A DNA stretch of 64,000 nucleotides, from assembly GCA_020073005.1 (NCBI GenBank), contig JAIQFX010000004.1:1-64000 (forward strand). The letters run 5' to 3'. The notes beneath the pieces were generated by a model. That model worked only from the letters and a program-made list of their open reading frames with translations, was not told the origin of the DNA and made no database searches. Positions 33,059 through 43,564 of this stretch are shown one piece after another. Within the stretch, counting starts at the first letter, position 1; every line of letters starts with the position of its first letter. The translations under genes and the position numbers were made by a program. The DNA is from Terriglobia bacterium (lineage in GTDB: Bacteria; Acidobacteriota; Vicinamibacteria; Vicinamibacterales; CAVVIG01).

Positions 33059-35113
33059 ATGGCCAGATCGCCCAGCCGCCTCGCCGCGACGGCCGCCGTC
33101 TTCCTGATCGCTTCGGCGGCAGGCGTGCGGACCCAGTCGCCCCGGCCGATGGGCATCGTCGATCTGCTGAGCCTCCCGCGCCTTGCGGACGTGCAGCTGT
33201 CGCCGGACGGCCGCGACGTCCTGTTCACGCGAAGCGACGCGGACTGGAAGAGCGGGCGCCGCACCACGCACGTCTGGCGGGCGCGCACGTCGGGTGACGG
33301 CACCACACCGATTCAACTGACCAACGGCGGCGACGGCGAGAGCGGGCCGCGCTGGTCGCCCGACGGCAACACGATCGCGTTCACGGCCAGGCGCAACGAC
33401 GACGAGTTCGCGCAAGCGTACCTGTTGTCGACCGACGGCGGCGAAGCGCGCCGCTTGACGACGCACGCGAGCGCCGTGTCCGACCTCTCGTGGGCGCCGG
33501 ACGGATCGTCGCTGTACTTCCGCGCCGCCGATCCGAAGACGGCCGAGGAAAAAACGCGCGAGAAGATCAAAGACGATGTCTACGCGTACGACGAGAACTA
33601 CAAGCAGGTGCACCTGTGGACCATCGGCGTCGAGAGCGCGACCGAAACGCGCGTGACCGGCGGCGGCTTCTCCGTCACCAGTTACGCGCTGTCCGCGGAC
33701 GGAACGAAGGTCGCGTATCACCGGGCGCCCACGCCGCTCCTCGGATCGGGCGACGAGAGCGAGGTGTGGATCGCGAACGCCGGCGGCTCGGGCGCGATCG
33801 CGCTGACGAAGAACACGGTCGAGGAACGGGGCGCGCGAATTTCGCCGGATGGCGCGCAGGTGCTCTTCATCGCCGGCGCGAACGCGAAATTCGAAACGTA
33901 TTACGACGGCCGGCTCTTCGTCGTGCCGGCGGGCGGCGGCGCGGCACGGGCGCTCGTCGGCGAGAGCGACGCGCCGTACGACGTCGACCGCGCGATCTGG
34001 TCGAAGGACGGCCGGTCGATCTATTTCCTGGCCAACCTCGGCGTCCACGAAGAAGTCTTCGTCGTCTCCGCGTCGGGCGGCACGCCGCGGCAGCTCACCG
34101 ACGGCAGGCACAACATCCGCGACTGGTCGGCGTCAGACGGCGATCGTCTCGCGCTGCTGGTCAGCGATGCGACGAACGGCGGCGACGTGTGGACGCTCGA
34201 GACGGGCGCTGACCGCCTCCGGGGTGGGGGCCCCGGATTAAACAAAGTCACGCACGTGCTCGATCTCGTCGCGCGCGATTTCAGGTTGGGCCGCGAGGAC
34301 GTGCTGCAGTGGAAAGGCGCGGACGGCACGCTCGTCGAAGGCCTCGTCACGTACCCGGTCGACTACCAGCCGGGCCGGCGGTATCCGCTCGCGGTGATGA
34401 CGCACGGCGGACCGCAGGAGTCCGACAAGTACAGCATCGGGTCGATGTCGTACGAGACGCAGGTCCTCGCGGGCAAAGGCTATGTCTGCCTGCAGCCGAA
34501 TTATCGCGGCAGCACGGGATACGGCGACGCGTTCCTGCGCGACATGGTCGGCCACTATTTTCAGAACGCGCACCTCGACGTGATGGCGGGCGTCGACGAG
34601 CTCGTCCGCCGCGGCATCGCCGACCCGGAGAAGATGGTCAAGATGGGCTGGAGCGCCGGCGGCCACATGACGAACAAGATCATCACGTTCACAAACCGCT
34701 TCAAGGCCGCTTCGTCCGGCGCCGGGGCCGCGCAGTGGGTGTCGATGTACGCGCAGAGCGACATCCGGTCGTACCGCACGCCGTGGTTCGGCGGCACGCC
34801 GTGGCAGAAGAACGCGCCGATCGACGCGTACTGGAACAACTCGCCGATCAAGGACGTGGCGAACGTGAAGACGCCGACGATCTTCTTCGTCGGCGAAAAA
34901 GATCCGCGCGTGCCGATGCCGCAATCGGTCGAGATGTTCCGCGCGCTGAAGAGCAACGGCGTGCCCACGCATCTCTACGTCGCGCCGCGCGAGCCGCACA
35001 CGTGGGCGGAGCTGCCGCACCAGCTCCTGAAGCTGAACGCTGAAATTGGCTGGTTCGAAGAGTTCGCGACCCTGCGGCCGTACACGTGGGAAAAAGCGCC
35101 AGGGGGCAGATGA
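33059..35113 (+). CDS. Secreted S9 family prolyl oligopeptidase-like serine peptidase (copy 1)
   Basis: 684 aa. The N-terminal signal peptide (SRLAATAAVFLIASAAGV) is followed by a propeller of PD40-type repeats (VQLSPDGRDVLFTR; WSPDGNTIAFTARR) to about residue 420, then the S9 catalytic domain. The nucleophile lies in GWSAGGHMTNK (usual family motif GxSxGG). DPRVPMPQS carries the catalytic Asp region, and REPHTW the His. It probably degrades short peptides in the periplasm. The ATG at 33059 fits the signal peptide. Its stop overlaps the start of the next, paralogous gene (ATGA). Confidence 0.9.
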   Translation: MARSPSRLAATAAVFLIASAAGVRTQSPRPMGIVDLLSLPRLADVQLSPDGRDVLFTRSDADWKSGRRTTHVWRARTSGDGTTPIQLTNGGDGESGPRWSPDGNTIAFTARRNDDEFAQAYLLSTDGGEARRLTTHASAVSDLSWAPDGSSLYFRAADPKTAEEKTREKIKDDVYAYDENYKQVHLWTIGVESATETRVTGGGFSVTSYALSADGTKVAYHRAPTPLLGSGDESEVWIANAGGSGAIALTKNTVEERGARISPDGAQVLFIAGANAKFETYYDGRLFVVPAGGGAARALVGESDAPYDVDRAIWSKDGRSIYFLANLGVHEEVFVVSASGGTPRQLTDGRHNIRDWSASDGDRLALLVSDATNGGDVWTLETGADRLRGGGPGLNKVTHVLDLVARDFRLGREDVLQWKGADGTLVEGLVTYPVDYQPGRRYPLAVMTHGGPQESDKYSIGSMSYETQVLAGKGYVCLQPNYRGSTGYGDAFLRDMVGHYFQNAHLDVMAGVDELVRRGIADPEKMVKMGWSAGGHMTNKIITFTNRFKAASSGAGAAQWVSMYAQSDIRSYRTPWFGGTPWQKNAPIDAYWNNSPIKDVANVKTPTIFFVGEKDPRVPMPQSVEMFRALKSNGVPTHLYVAPREPHTWAELPHQLLKLNAEIGWFEEFATLRPYTWEKAPGGR

Positions 35114-37143
35114 GGCGGCTGGGGTCGGCGGTGTTGCTCGCGGCGATCGCCGCGATTGCGCTGCGGCCCTCGACGCACGCGCAGACCCGCCGGCCGCTGA
35201 CGCTCGTCGATCTCGCGGAGCTCCCGCGCGTTCTCGATCCACAGCTCTCGCCTGACGGCCGCACGCTCGTCTACACCCAGAGCCGCACCGACTGGAAGAC
35301 GGGCCGCCTCGTCTTCCACCTTTGGCGGCAGACCGTCGGCGGAGGACCGCCGATCCAACTCACGTTCAGCGAGAACGGGGAGTATCCGGGATTCACGCGC
35401 TGGTCGCCGGACGGCTCACGGCTGGCCTTCGTGCGCGACAACCAGATCTTCCTGATGCCGGCCGATGGCGGCGAAGCGCATCAGCTCACGCGTCACGGCA
35501 CGCCGGTGGGCCTGCCGTCATGGGCGCCCGATGGCAACGCCGTCTACTTCCTCGCGCCCGACGCGCCCACATCCGAAGAGCGCGAACGCGCGCGCGCGCG
35601 CGACGACGTGTACCTCTACGACGAAACGTACCGGCACCGGCACGTATGGAAGGTCGTCGTCTCGACGGGCGCCGAGATTCAGATCACGCAGGGCGAAGCG
35701 TCGGAGCTCGGGTATCACCTGTCCGCCGACGGCAAGCGTCTCGCGATCCACCGATCGACGACGTCGCTCGTCGGTGACGCGTACCGGAGCGAGATCTGGC
35801 TGATGGACGCCGACGGGAAGAATCCGCGCGTCCTGACGCACAACAACTTCGAAGAAACCGGCGCCGAAGTGTCGCCCGACGGCACGCAGGTGCTGTTTCT
35901 CGCCGAGGCGAACGACAGGCTCGAACCGTACGCGAACTCGAATCTGTTTCTCGTGCCGGTGGCCGGCGGCGGCCTGCCGCACGCGGCCGTGCCGGACTTC
36001 AAGTACGCGATCGACGCGGCGACGTGGGCGCCCGACGGCAAATCGATCTACGCCGTCGTCAACATGGGCGTGCACGAGGAAGTGTTTCAGATCGACGTCG
36101 CGTCGCACTCGGCGAAGCAGCTGACCGACGGCAAGCACTACATTCCGGCGACGGGAAGCGGGTGGAGCTTCGCGCCGCGCGCGGGCCTGATGGCGATGCA
36201 GCTCGACGAACCGACGCGGTACGGCGACGTCTGGACGATGCCCATGTCGTCTACAGGGGGCGGCGCGCCGACGCGAATCACCGGCGTGTACGACGCGCTC
36301 GAGCGCGACTTCGCGCTGCCGCGCCAGGAGCGCGTCGAGTGGAAGAGCGCCGACCGCACGGCGATCGAAGGGCTGCTCGTCTATCCACTCGACTACCGCG
36401 AAGGCACGCGCTACCCGCTCGTCGTGCAGCTGCACGGCGGGCCGACGGAAAGCGACAAGTACGGATTCGGATCCGGTCTGCTGTCGAACTACGTCCCTGT
36501 GCTCGCGGCGCGCGGCTACGCGATCCTGCGGCCGAACTATCGCGGCAGCGCGGGATACGGCAACGCGTTCTACCGCGACATCATCGGCGGGCGGTACTTC
36601 AAGAACATGACCGACGACGTCATGACTGGCGTGGACGCGCTGGTCAAGCAGGGCCTCGCGGATCCCGATCGGCTCGCGCTGAGCGGCTGGAGCGCCGGCG
36701 GTCATCTCGCGAACAAGCTGATCACGATGACGGATCGCTTCAAGGCGGCGTCCTCGGGCGCGGGCGTCGCGAACTGGCTGTCGATGTACGGCCAGACGGA
36801 CACGCGCGCGAACCGCACGATCTGGTTCGGCGGGACGCCGTGGCAGAAGAACGCGCCGATCGCGGCCTACTGGAACAACTCGCCGATCAAGGACGTCGCG
36901 AACGCGCGGACGCCGACGCTCTTCTTCGTCGGCGAAAACGATCCGCGCGTGCCGATGCCGCAGTCGATCGAGATGTATCGCGCGCTGAAGAGCCTCGACG
37001 TGCCCACGCATCTCTACGCGGCGCCGCGCGAGAGCCATCAGTGGCTGGAGATCCGGCACCTGCTGTTCAAGGCCAACGCGGAGCTCGAGTGGTTCGAGAA
37101 GTACGTGCGCGGCCGGACGTACGCCTGGGAGCAGGCACCGTAA
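35110..37143 (+). CDS. Secreted S9 family prolyl oligopeptidase-like serine peptidase (copy 2)
   Basis: 677 aa, a tandem paralogue of the preceding gene and co-linear along its whole length: signal peptide (LGSAVLLAAIAAIALRP), PD40 propeller (DPQLSPDGRTLVYTQSR; WSPDGSRLAFVRDN), then the catalytic domain with GWSAGGHLANK, DPRVPMPQS and RESHQW. The blocks around GGTPWQKNAPI and YWNNSPIKDVAN are identical in both copies, so the duplication is recent or kept similar by selection. Translation is coupled by the ATGA overlap at 35110-35113. It is the last gene before the respiratory operon. Confidence 0.9.
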   Translation: MRRLGSAVLLAAIAAIALRPSTHAQTRRPLTLVDLAELPRVLDPQLSPDGRTLVYTQSRTDWKTGRLVFHLWRQTVGGGPPIQLTFSENGEYPGFTRWSPDGSRLAFVRDNQIFLMPADGGEAHQLTRHGTPVGLPSWAPDGNAVYFLAPDAPTSEERERARARDDVYLYDETYRHRHVWKVVVSTGAEIQITQGEASELGYHLSADGKRLAIHRSTTSLVGDAYRSEIWLMDADGKNPRVLTHNNFEETGAEVSPDGTQVLFLAEANDRLEPYANSNLFLVPVAGGGLPHAAVPDFKYAIDAATWAPDGKSIYAVVNMGVHEEVFQIDVASHSAKQLTDGKHYIPATGSGWSFAPRAGLMAMQLDEPTRYGDVWTMPMSSTGGGAPTRITGVYDALERDFALPRQERVEWKSADRTAIEGLLVYPLDYREGTRYPLVVQLHGGPTESDKYGFGSGLLSNYVPVLAARGYAILRPNYRGSAGYGNAFYRDIIGGRYFKNMTDDVMTGVDALVKQGLADPDRLALSGWSAGGHLANKLITMTDRFKAASSGAGVANWLSMYGQTDTRANRTIWFGGTPWQKNAPIAAYWNNSPIKDVANARTPTLFFVGENDPRVPMPQSIEMYRALKSLDVPTHLYAAPRESHQWLEIRHLLFKANAELEWFEKYVRGRTYAWEQAP

Positions 37144-37178
37144 GAAATCTCGTCTTTCTGGCGTGATTCCTTAGTGTT

Positions 37179-37208
37179 TTGACAATTACGTGAAACGTTT
37201 CACATAAT
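37179..37208 (+). promoter_or_regulatory. Sigma70-type promoter with a LacI-family-like operator for the act-cox operon
   Basis: TTGACA (37179-37184), an 18-bp spacer and CATAAT (37203-37208) form the best promoter in the window. The spacer contains the perfect palindrome GTGAAACGTTTCAC (37190-37203), whose TGAAACGTTTCA core with central CG is characteristic of LacI-family operators. A bound repressor would block RNA polymerase directly. The leader to actA at 37308 is about 94 nt. No LacI-type gene is in the window. Confidence 0.75.
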
Positions 37209-37307
37209 AGGGCCTCGGGTTCACCGCCGCGAAAGGGAGTAAGCTCCGCTTCACACCCTCCGTCTGGCGCTCGTCTCGGATTAGTCGGCTCGATTTCGTA
37301 CGACTCG

Positions 37308-37958
37308 ATGTCGCAGATCTTCCATCGCAGCACCAACACGATCGCTCGGGTGAGCATCTTCGGCGCCGTGTTCTTCGTCGCGGGTCTCCTCGGCCTGCTC
37401 GCGTCCATCAATCGATCGCCGTGGGTCACGACGGCGCGCGACGCGAAAGCGCAGCCGATCCAGTTCAGCCACGAGCGGCACGTGGCCGGCAACGGCATCG
37501 ACTGCCGCTACTGCCATACCTCGGTCGAGGATTCCGCTTTCGCCGGCATCCCGCCGACGAAGACGTGCATGAACTGCCACTCGCAGATCTTCGCGAACAG
37601 TCCGTTCCTGGAGCCGGTGCGCGCGAGCTTCCGCTCGGGCACCTCGATCGAGTGGACGCGCGTGCACGACCTGCCGGACTTCGTCTACTTCAACCACAGC
37701 ATCCACGTCCGCAAGGGCGTCGGCTGCACGACGTGCCACGGCCAGGTCGATCGCATGCCGCTGATGTGGCAGGAGCAGTCGCTGCAGATGGAATGGTGCC
37801 TCGACTGCCATCGCAATCCCGAGCAGTACGTGCGCCCGCGCAGCGCCGTGTTCCGCGTGGACTACGAGCCGCCGCCGAATCAACTTGAGCTGGGCCGGCG
37901 ACTCGTCGCCGAGTACCAGATTCAGAAACTCACGAGCTGTTCGACGTGTCATCGATGA
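37308..37958 (+). CDS. actA: Alternative complex III pentaheme cytochrome subunit ActA
   Basis: 216 aa. One N-terminal transmembrane helix (about 15-34) anchors a periplasmic multiheme domain. Five CxxCH heme sites are present: CRYCH (66), CMNCH (87), CTTCH (140), CLDCH (164) and CSTCH (211), plus the extra His ligands FSHERH and FNHSIHV. This matches ActA of alternative complex III, which takes part in electron transfer from quinol to the soluble or CoxB-linked cytochrome c. It is the first gene of the operon and overlaps actB by 4 bp. Confidence 0.93.
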   Translation: MSQIFHRSTNTIARVSIFGAVFFVAGLLGLLASINRSPWVTTARDAKAQPIQFSHERHVAGNGIDCRYCHTSVEDSAFAGIPPTKTCMNCHSQIFANSPFLEPVRASFRSGTSIEWTRVHDLPDFVYFNHSIHVRKGVGCTTCHGQVDRMPLMWQEQSLQMEWCLDCHRNPEQYVRPRSAVFRVDYEPPPNQLELGRRLVAEYQIQKLTSCSTCHR

Positions 37959-40900
37959 AACCTGACTTCCCTGCCAGCCATGGCGGCGAGGCGCGGCGTG
38001 GCCGCGACGGCTGGTGGAGAACTCTCGACGAACAGGCCGACGATCCGCAATTCGTCGAGCGGCTCTACAACGAGTTCCCGTCCGAGATCGAAGCGATCAC
38101 CGATCCCGTCGCGCGGCGCACGTTCCTCAAGCTGATGGGCGCGTCGCTCGCGCTCGCCGGCGTCACCGCGTGCACGCGCCAGCCGGCGGAAAAGATCGTC
38201 CCCTACGTTCGACAGCCCGAAGAGTTGATTCCGGGCAAGCCGCTCTTCTACGCGACGTCCATGCCCCTCGGCGGCGTCGCGACCGGACTTCTGGTCGAGA
38301 GCCACGAGGGGCGGCCGACGAAAATCGAAGGCAATCCCCTGCATCCGGGCAGCCTCGGCGCGACCGACGTCTTCGCGCAGGCCGCGATTCTCGGCCTCTA
38401 CGATCCCGATCGCTCGCAGACGCTGACCAACCTCGGCGAGATTCGGCCGTGGTCCGCGTTCCTCGGCGCGATTCGCGCGGCGCTGACCGCGCAGCAGCCG
38501 CTGACGGGCGCGGGCCTGCGGATCCTGACCGAGTCGGTGAACTCGCCGACACTCTCCGCGCAGATCCGCGGCGTGCTGTCGCACTATCCGTCAGCGAAGT
38601 GGCATCAGTGGGATCCGGTCAGCCGCGACAACGCGCGCGCCGGTGCGCATCTCGCCTTCAGCGAGTACGTCGACGCGCAGTACCGTGTCGAACAGGCCGA
38701 CGTCATCCTCGCACTCGACGCGGATTTCCTCGGCAGCGGATTCGGCGGTCTGCGGTACGCGCGCGATTTCTCCGCGCGACGGCGGCCCGAGCAGGCGGAC
38801 CGCATGAACCGCCTCTACGCGATCGAGTCGATGCCGACGTCGACCGGCGCGCGCGCCGACCATCGGCTGCCGCTGAAGCCGAGCGAGATTGAAAGCGCGG
38901 CCCGCCAGATCGCCGCCGCGGTCGGGGCGGGCGCTGGAGCGGCAGCGCAGGCCTTCAGGCCTGCCGTCGCCCAATGGATCAACGCCGTCGCGAAAGATCT
39001 CCAGGCGCACCGCGGCCGCAGTCTCGTGATCGCGGGCGACGGCCTGCCCGCCGCGGTCCACGCGCTCGCGCACGCGATGAATGCGGCGCTCGGAAACGCC
39101 GGCAGGACCGTCGTGTATACGCAATCGGTCGAAGCGGAACCCGTTGCTCAGCTCGACTCCCTGCGCGATCTCGTCGCCGACATGACCGCGGGCACAGTCG
39201 ACCTGCTCGTCATCGTCGGCGGCAACCCGGTCTACACGGCGCCGGCCGATCTGCAGTTCGCGGCAGCGCTGGACAAAGTCCAGCTCAAGGTCCATCTGAG
39301 TCTCTACGACGATGAGACATCGGAACGGTGTCAGTGGCAGATTCCGGAAGCGCACTTCCTGGAATCGTGGAGCGACGCGCGCGCGTACGACGGAACCGCC
39401 TCGATCATTCAGCCGCTGATCGCGCCGCTCTACGGCGGCAAGTCCGCGCACGAACTGATCGCGGCGATGAGCGATCGCCCGGAGCGCTCGGCGTACGACA
39501 TCGTGCGCGAGCAGTGGTCAGCCAACGTGGGGTCAGGCTTGAACCGGACGCCACAGGACTTCGAAGCCTCGTGGCGACGGTGGCTGCACGACGGCGTCAT
39601 CCCGAACACCGCGTTCGCGCCGAAGGCCGTGACGCTTCAGTCGTCAGCCACCAGCCACCAGCCACCAGCCACCACAGGGATCGAGATTTCTTTCCGGACC
39701 GATCCCTGCGTACTGGACGGCCGGTTCGCCAACAACGGCTGGCTGCAGGAGCTGCCGAAGCCGATCACGCGGCTGACCTGGGACAACGCGATCCTCGTCA
39801 GCCCCGCGACCGCGGGCACGCTGCGCGCCGAGGGCGCGCCGGCGTTCGAAGGCGGCGAGCACGGACAGATCGTCAGCCAGGTCGTCGAGCTGAAGTACCG
39901 CGGACGATCCGTGCGCGGCGCGGTCTTCCCGGTCGTGGGTCATCCAGACGGCTGCGCGACCGTGCATCTCGGCTACGGCCGCGCGCGCGCCGGCCACGTC
40001 GGCACCGGCGCCGGCTTCAACGCCAACATTATTAGAACGTCTGACGCGCTCGCCTTCGGCGCGGGCGCCGAGATCGTCACGACCGCCGGGAAGACGTCGC
40101 TCGCCTGCACGCAGTATCACCATCTGATGGAAGGCCGCGGGATGGTGCGCGCGGTGACCCGCGACGAGTTCGTCCGCGATCCGAAGTCGGTGCATGAAGG
40201 CGACGAGACTCCGCCGAAGATCATCACGCTCTACCCCGAAGTGAAATACGAAGGCTACAAGTGGGGCATGGCGATCGACGTCAACGCCTGCATCGGCTGC
40301 AACGCGTGCGTCGTCGGCTGCCAGGCCGAGAACAACATTCCGGTCATCGGAAAGGAACAGGTTCTGCGCGGCCGCGAGATGCACTGGCTGCGCGTGGACA
40401 CCTACTATCGCGGGCCCGCGGAACATCCCGAGACCTACTTCCAGCCGGTGCCGTGCATGCAGTGCGAGAACGCGCCGTGCGAAGTCGTCTGCCCCGTCGG
40501 CGCGACCGTGCACAGCAGCGAAGGCCTCAACGACATGGTGTACAACCGCTGTGTCGGCACGCGCTACTGCTCGAACAACTGCCCGTACAAGGTCCGCCGC
40601 TTCAACTTCCTTCTCTATCAGGACTGGAACACGCCGAGCCTGAAGCTCGCGCGCAATCCCGACGTCAGCATCCGCAGCCGCGGCGTGATGGAGAAGTGCA
40701 CGTACTGCGTGCAGCGGATCAACGCGGCCAAAATCGATTCGGAAAAAGAAGATCGTCCAGTCCGCGACGGCGAGATCAAGACCGCGTGCCAGCAGGTCTG
40801 CCCCGCCGACGCGATCGTCTTCGGCAACCTGAACGATCCGAACAGCCGCGTGGCGCTGCTGCAGGCTGAAGTGCGGAACTACTCGCTGCTCGGCGAGCTG

Positions 40901-40966
40901 AACACGCGTCCGCGGACGACGTATCTCGCCGCGGTGCGGAACGTGAATCCGGAGCTGGGAGAGTAG
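37955..40966 (+). CDS. actB: Alternative complex III molybdopterin-like/iron-sulfur subunit ActB
   Basis: 1003 aa fused subunit. Near the N-terminus [20 protein letters not shown] is a Tat-like signal region. Residues about 75-740 resemble a molybdopterin oxidoreductase large subunit, which in this complex has lost the cofactor. Residues about 765-980 are a four-cluster ferredoxin domain: [41 protein letters not shown], and CTYC with [10 protein letters not shown] 37955 overlaps the actA stop (ATGA); GTG 37946 is possible. Two repeats lie in frame: the palindrome at 38947-38964 (coding AQAFRPA) and an AGCCACC array at 39645-39674 (coding [12 protein letters not shown]). Confidence 0.92.
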   Translation: MKPDFPASHGGEARRGRDGWWRTLDEQADDPQFVERLYNEFPSEIEAITDPVARRTFLKLMGASLALAGVTACTRQPAEKIVPYVRQPEELIPGKPLFYATSMPLGGVATGLLVESHEGRPTKIEGNPLHPGSLGATDVFAQAAILGLYDPDRSQTLTNLGEIRPWSAFLGAIRAALTAQQPLTGAGLRILTESVNSPTLSAQIRGVLSHYPSAKWHQWDPVSRDNARAGAHLAFSEYVDAQYRVEQADVILALDADFLGSGFGGLRYARDFSARRRPEQADRMNRLYAIESMPTSTGARADHRLPLKPSEIESAARQIAAAVGAGAGAAAQAFRPAVAQWINAVAKDLQAHRGRSLVIAGDGLPAAVHALAHAMNAALGNAGRTVVYTQSVEAEPVAQLDSLRDLVADMTAGTVDLLVIVGGNPVYTAPADLQFAAALDKVQLKVHLSLYDDETSERCQWQIPEAHFLESWSDARAYDGTASIIQPLIAPLYGGKSAHELIAAMSDRPERSAYDIVREQWSANVGSGLNRTPQDFEASWRRWLHDGVIPNTAFAPKAVTLQSSATSHQPPATTGIEISFRTDPCVLDGRFANNGWLQELPKPITRLTWDNAILVSPATAGTLRAEGAPAFEGGEHGQIVSQVVELKYRGRSVRGAVFPVVGHPDGCATVHLGYGRARAGHVGTGAGFNANIIRTSDALAFGAGAEIVTTAGKTSLACTQYHHLMEGRGMVRAVTRDEFVRDPKSVHEGDETPPKIITLYPEVKYEGYKWGMAIDVNACIGCNACVVGCQAENNIPVIGKEQVLRGREMHWLRVDTYYRGPAEHPETYFQPVPCMQCENAPCEVVCPVGATVHSSEGLNDMVYNRCVGTRYCSNNCPYKVRRFNFLLYQDWNTPSLKLARNPDVSIRSRGVMEKCTYCVQRINAAKIDSEKEDRPVRDGEIKTACQQVCPADAIVFGNLNDPNSRVALLQAEVRNYSLLGELNTRPRTTYLAAVRNVNPELGE
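38943..38967. repeat. REP-like palindrome in frame inside actB
   Basis: GCAGGCCTTCAGGCCTGC (38947-38964) is identical to one of the palindromes at 21972-21991. It is read as AQAFRPA between two segments of the molybdopterin-like domain, in an Ala/Gly-rich stretch that looks like a surface loop. Confidence 0.8.
39645..39674. repeat. AGCCACC tandem repeat in frame inside actB
   Basis: Four to five copies of AGCCACC/AGCCACCAC give the low-complexity [12 protein letters not shown]. The reverse complement (GGTGGCTG) occurs just upstream of the disulfide oxidoreductase start at about 31289-31308. Confidence 0.8.
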
Positions 40967-40968
40967 AC

Positions 40969-42333
<1,365 letters not shown>

Positions 42334-42873
42334 ATGGCGACGTCTCCAGCCGTCTACGGCGTGCTCGCGGAGTTCGAGGATCCGACCTCGCTGGTCTCCG
42401 CCGCGCATCAGGCTCACGAGGCCGGCTACCGCCGAATGGACGCGTACTCGCCGTTCCCGATCGAGGAGCTGCACGAAGCGATCGGCGCGCACCACACGCG
42501 GCTGCCGTTGATCGTCTTGATCGGCGGCCTGTGCGGCTGCATCGGCGGCTTCGCGCTGCAGTACTGGGCGTCGACGATCGCGTATCCGATCAACGTCGCA
42601 GGCAAGCCGCTGAACAGCTGGCCGGCGTTCATTCCGGTCACCTTCGAGTGCACGATCCTCGTCGCCGCGCTGTCGGCCGTCCTCGGCATGCTGGCGCTGA
42701 ACGGCCTGCCGATGCCGTATCACCCGGTGTTCAACGTGCCGCGCTTCGCGCTGGCGAGCCGGAACCGGTTCTTCCTGTGCATCGAGGCGAAGGATCCGCA
42801 GTTCGATCTCGAGAGCACACGGAGATTTCTGGAGACGCTGAATCCGCGCGAAGTGACGACCGTGGCGGACTGA
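42334..42873 (+). CDS. actD: Alternative complex III subunit ActD (DUF3341)
   Basis: 179 aa. A soluble N-terminal domain (YGVLAEFEDPTSLVSAAHQA; YRRMDAYSPFPIEELHEA) is followed by two transmembrane helices (about 60-80 and 100-125) and a short C-terminal domain (FFLCIEAKDPQFD). This is the DUF3341 layout of ActD. Its ATG directly abuts the actC stop. Its role in the complex is structural; no cofactor site is visible. Confidence 0.92.
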   Translation: MATSPAVYGVLAEFEDPTSLVSAAHQAHEAGYRRMDAYSPFPIEELHEAIGAHHTRLPLIVLIGGLCGCIGGFALQYWASTIAYPINVAGKPLNSWPAFIPVTFECTILVAALSAVLGMLALNGLPMPYHPVFNVPRFALASRNRFFLCIEAKDPQFDLESTRRFLETLNPREVTTVAD

Positions 42874-42897
42874 AGGACTGTAGTACTGACGAAGAAG

Positions 42898-43048
42898 AAG
42901 TCGCCACAGAGACACGGAGACACAGAGAAACACGATGCGAAGTGCGGCGCCGCGGCGATCACAGTTCAGTCCGGATCACCTCCGAGTCTCGGTGTCTCCG
43001 TGGCCAATCTCGCTCTGCGTCCTCAGTGTCCTCGGTGTCCTCGCGGGA
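42898..43048. repeat. Inverted pair of ACACGGAGACAC-type repeats at the start of actE
   Basis: The left arm (CACAGAGACACGGAGACACA, about 42905-42924) lies just before the actE start, and the right arm (GTCTCGGTGTCTCCGTGGCC and further GTGTCCTC units, about 42986-43045) lies inside it. Transcribed together they could form a long imperfect hairpin over the start codon. The right arm codes for most of the signal peptide. Confidence 0.75.
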
Positions 43049-43564
43049 TCAGCGTGCCGCCAGGACATGCACGATCAGCCGAAGTACATCCCGCTGCGCG
43101 AGTCCGCGTTCTTCAGCGACGCACGATCGGCGCGCCCGGTCGTCCCCGGAACCGTCGCCCGCGGACAGCTGCATGACGACGCGCTGCTCTACACGGGCAA
43201 GACGAACGGCGCCGACGCGACCGTCTTTCCGTTCCGCGTGGACGCGCCGGTTCTCGCGCGCGGCCGCGAGCGCTTCGACATCCATTGCGCGCCGTGCCAC
43301 GGACGGACCGGGCAGGGCGACGGCATGATCGTCCGCCGCGGCTACCGCCGGCCGCCGTCGTTCCACCAGGACCGGCTGCGCGACGTCGCCGTCGGCCATT
43401 TCTTCGACGTCATCACGAACGGCTTCGGCGCGATGCCCGACTACGCCGCGCAGATCAAAGCCGAGGATCGCTGGGCGATCGTCGCGTACGTGCGCGCGCT
43501 GCAGCTGAGCGAGCACGCGACGCTCGCCGACGTGCCGGCGGCCGAGCGCGGGAAGATCCAGTAA
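42935..43564 (+). CDS. actE: Alternative complex III monoheme cytochrome c subunit ActE
   Basis: 209 aa. The heme site is DIHCAPCHG at about residue 113, with a distal Met probably in GFGAMPDYA. It carries electrons from the complex to the oxidase on the periplasmic side. The N-terminus is unusual: SPWPISLCVLSVLGVLAGSAC is a lipoprotein-like signal ending at Cys41 (GSAC, an imperfect lipobox) and is encoded by the right arm of an inverted repeat. ATG 42935 lies next to the left arm; GTG 42992 would give a shorter, more normal signal peptide and is a real alternative. Confidence 0.88.
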   Translation: MRSAAPRRSQFSPDHLRVSVSPWPISLCVLSVLGVLAGSACRQDMHDQPKYIPLRESAFFSDARSARPVVPGTVARGQLHDDALLYTGKTNGADATVFPFRVDAPVLARGRERFDIHCAPCHGRTGQGDGMIVRRGYRRPPSFHQDRLRDVAVGHFFDVITNGFGAMPDYAAQIKAEDRWAIVAYVRALQLSEHATLADVPAAERGKIQ

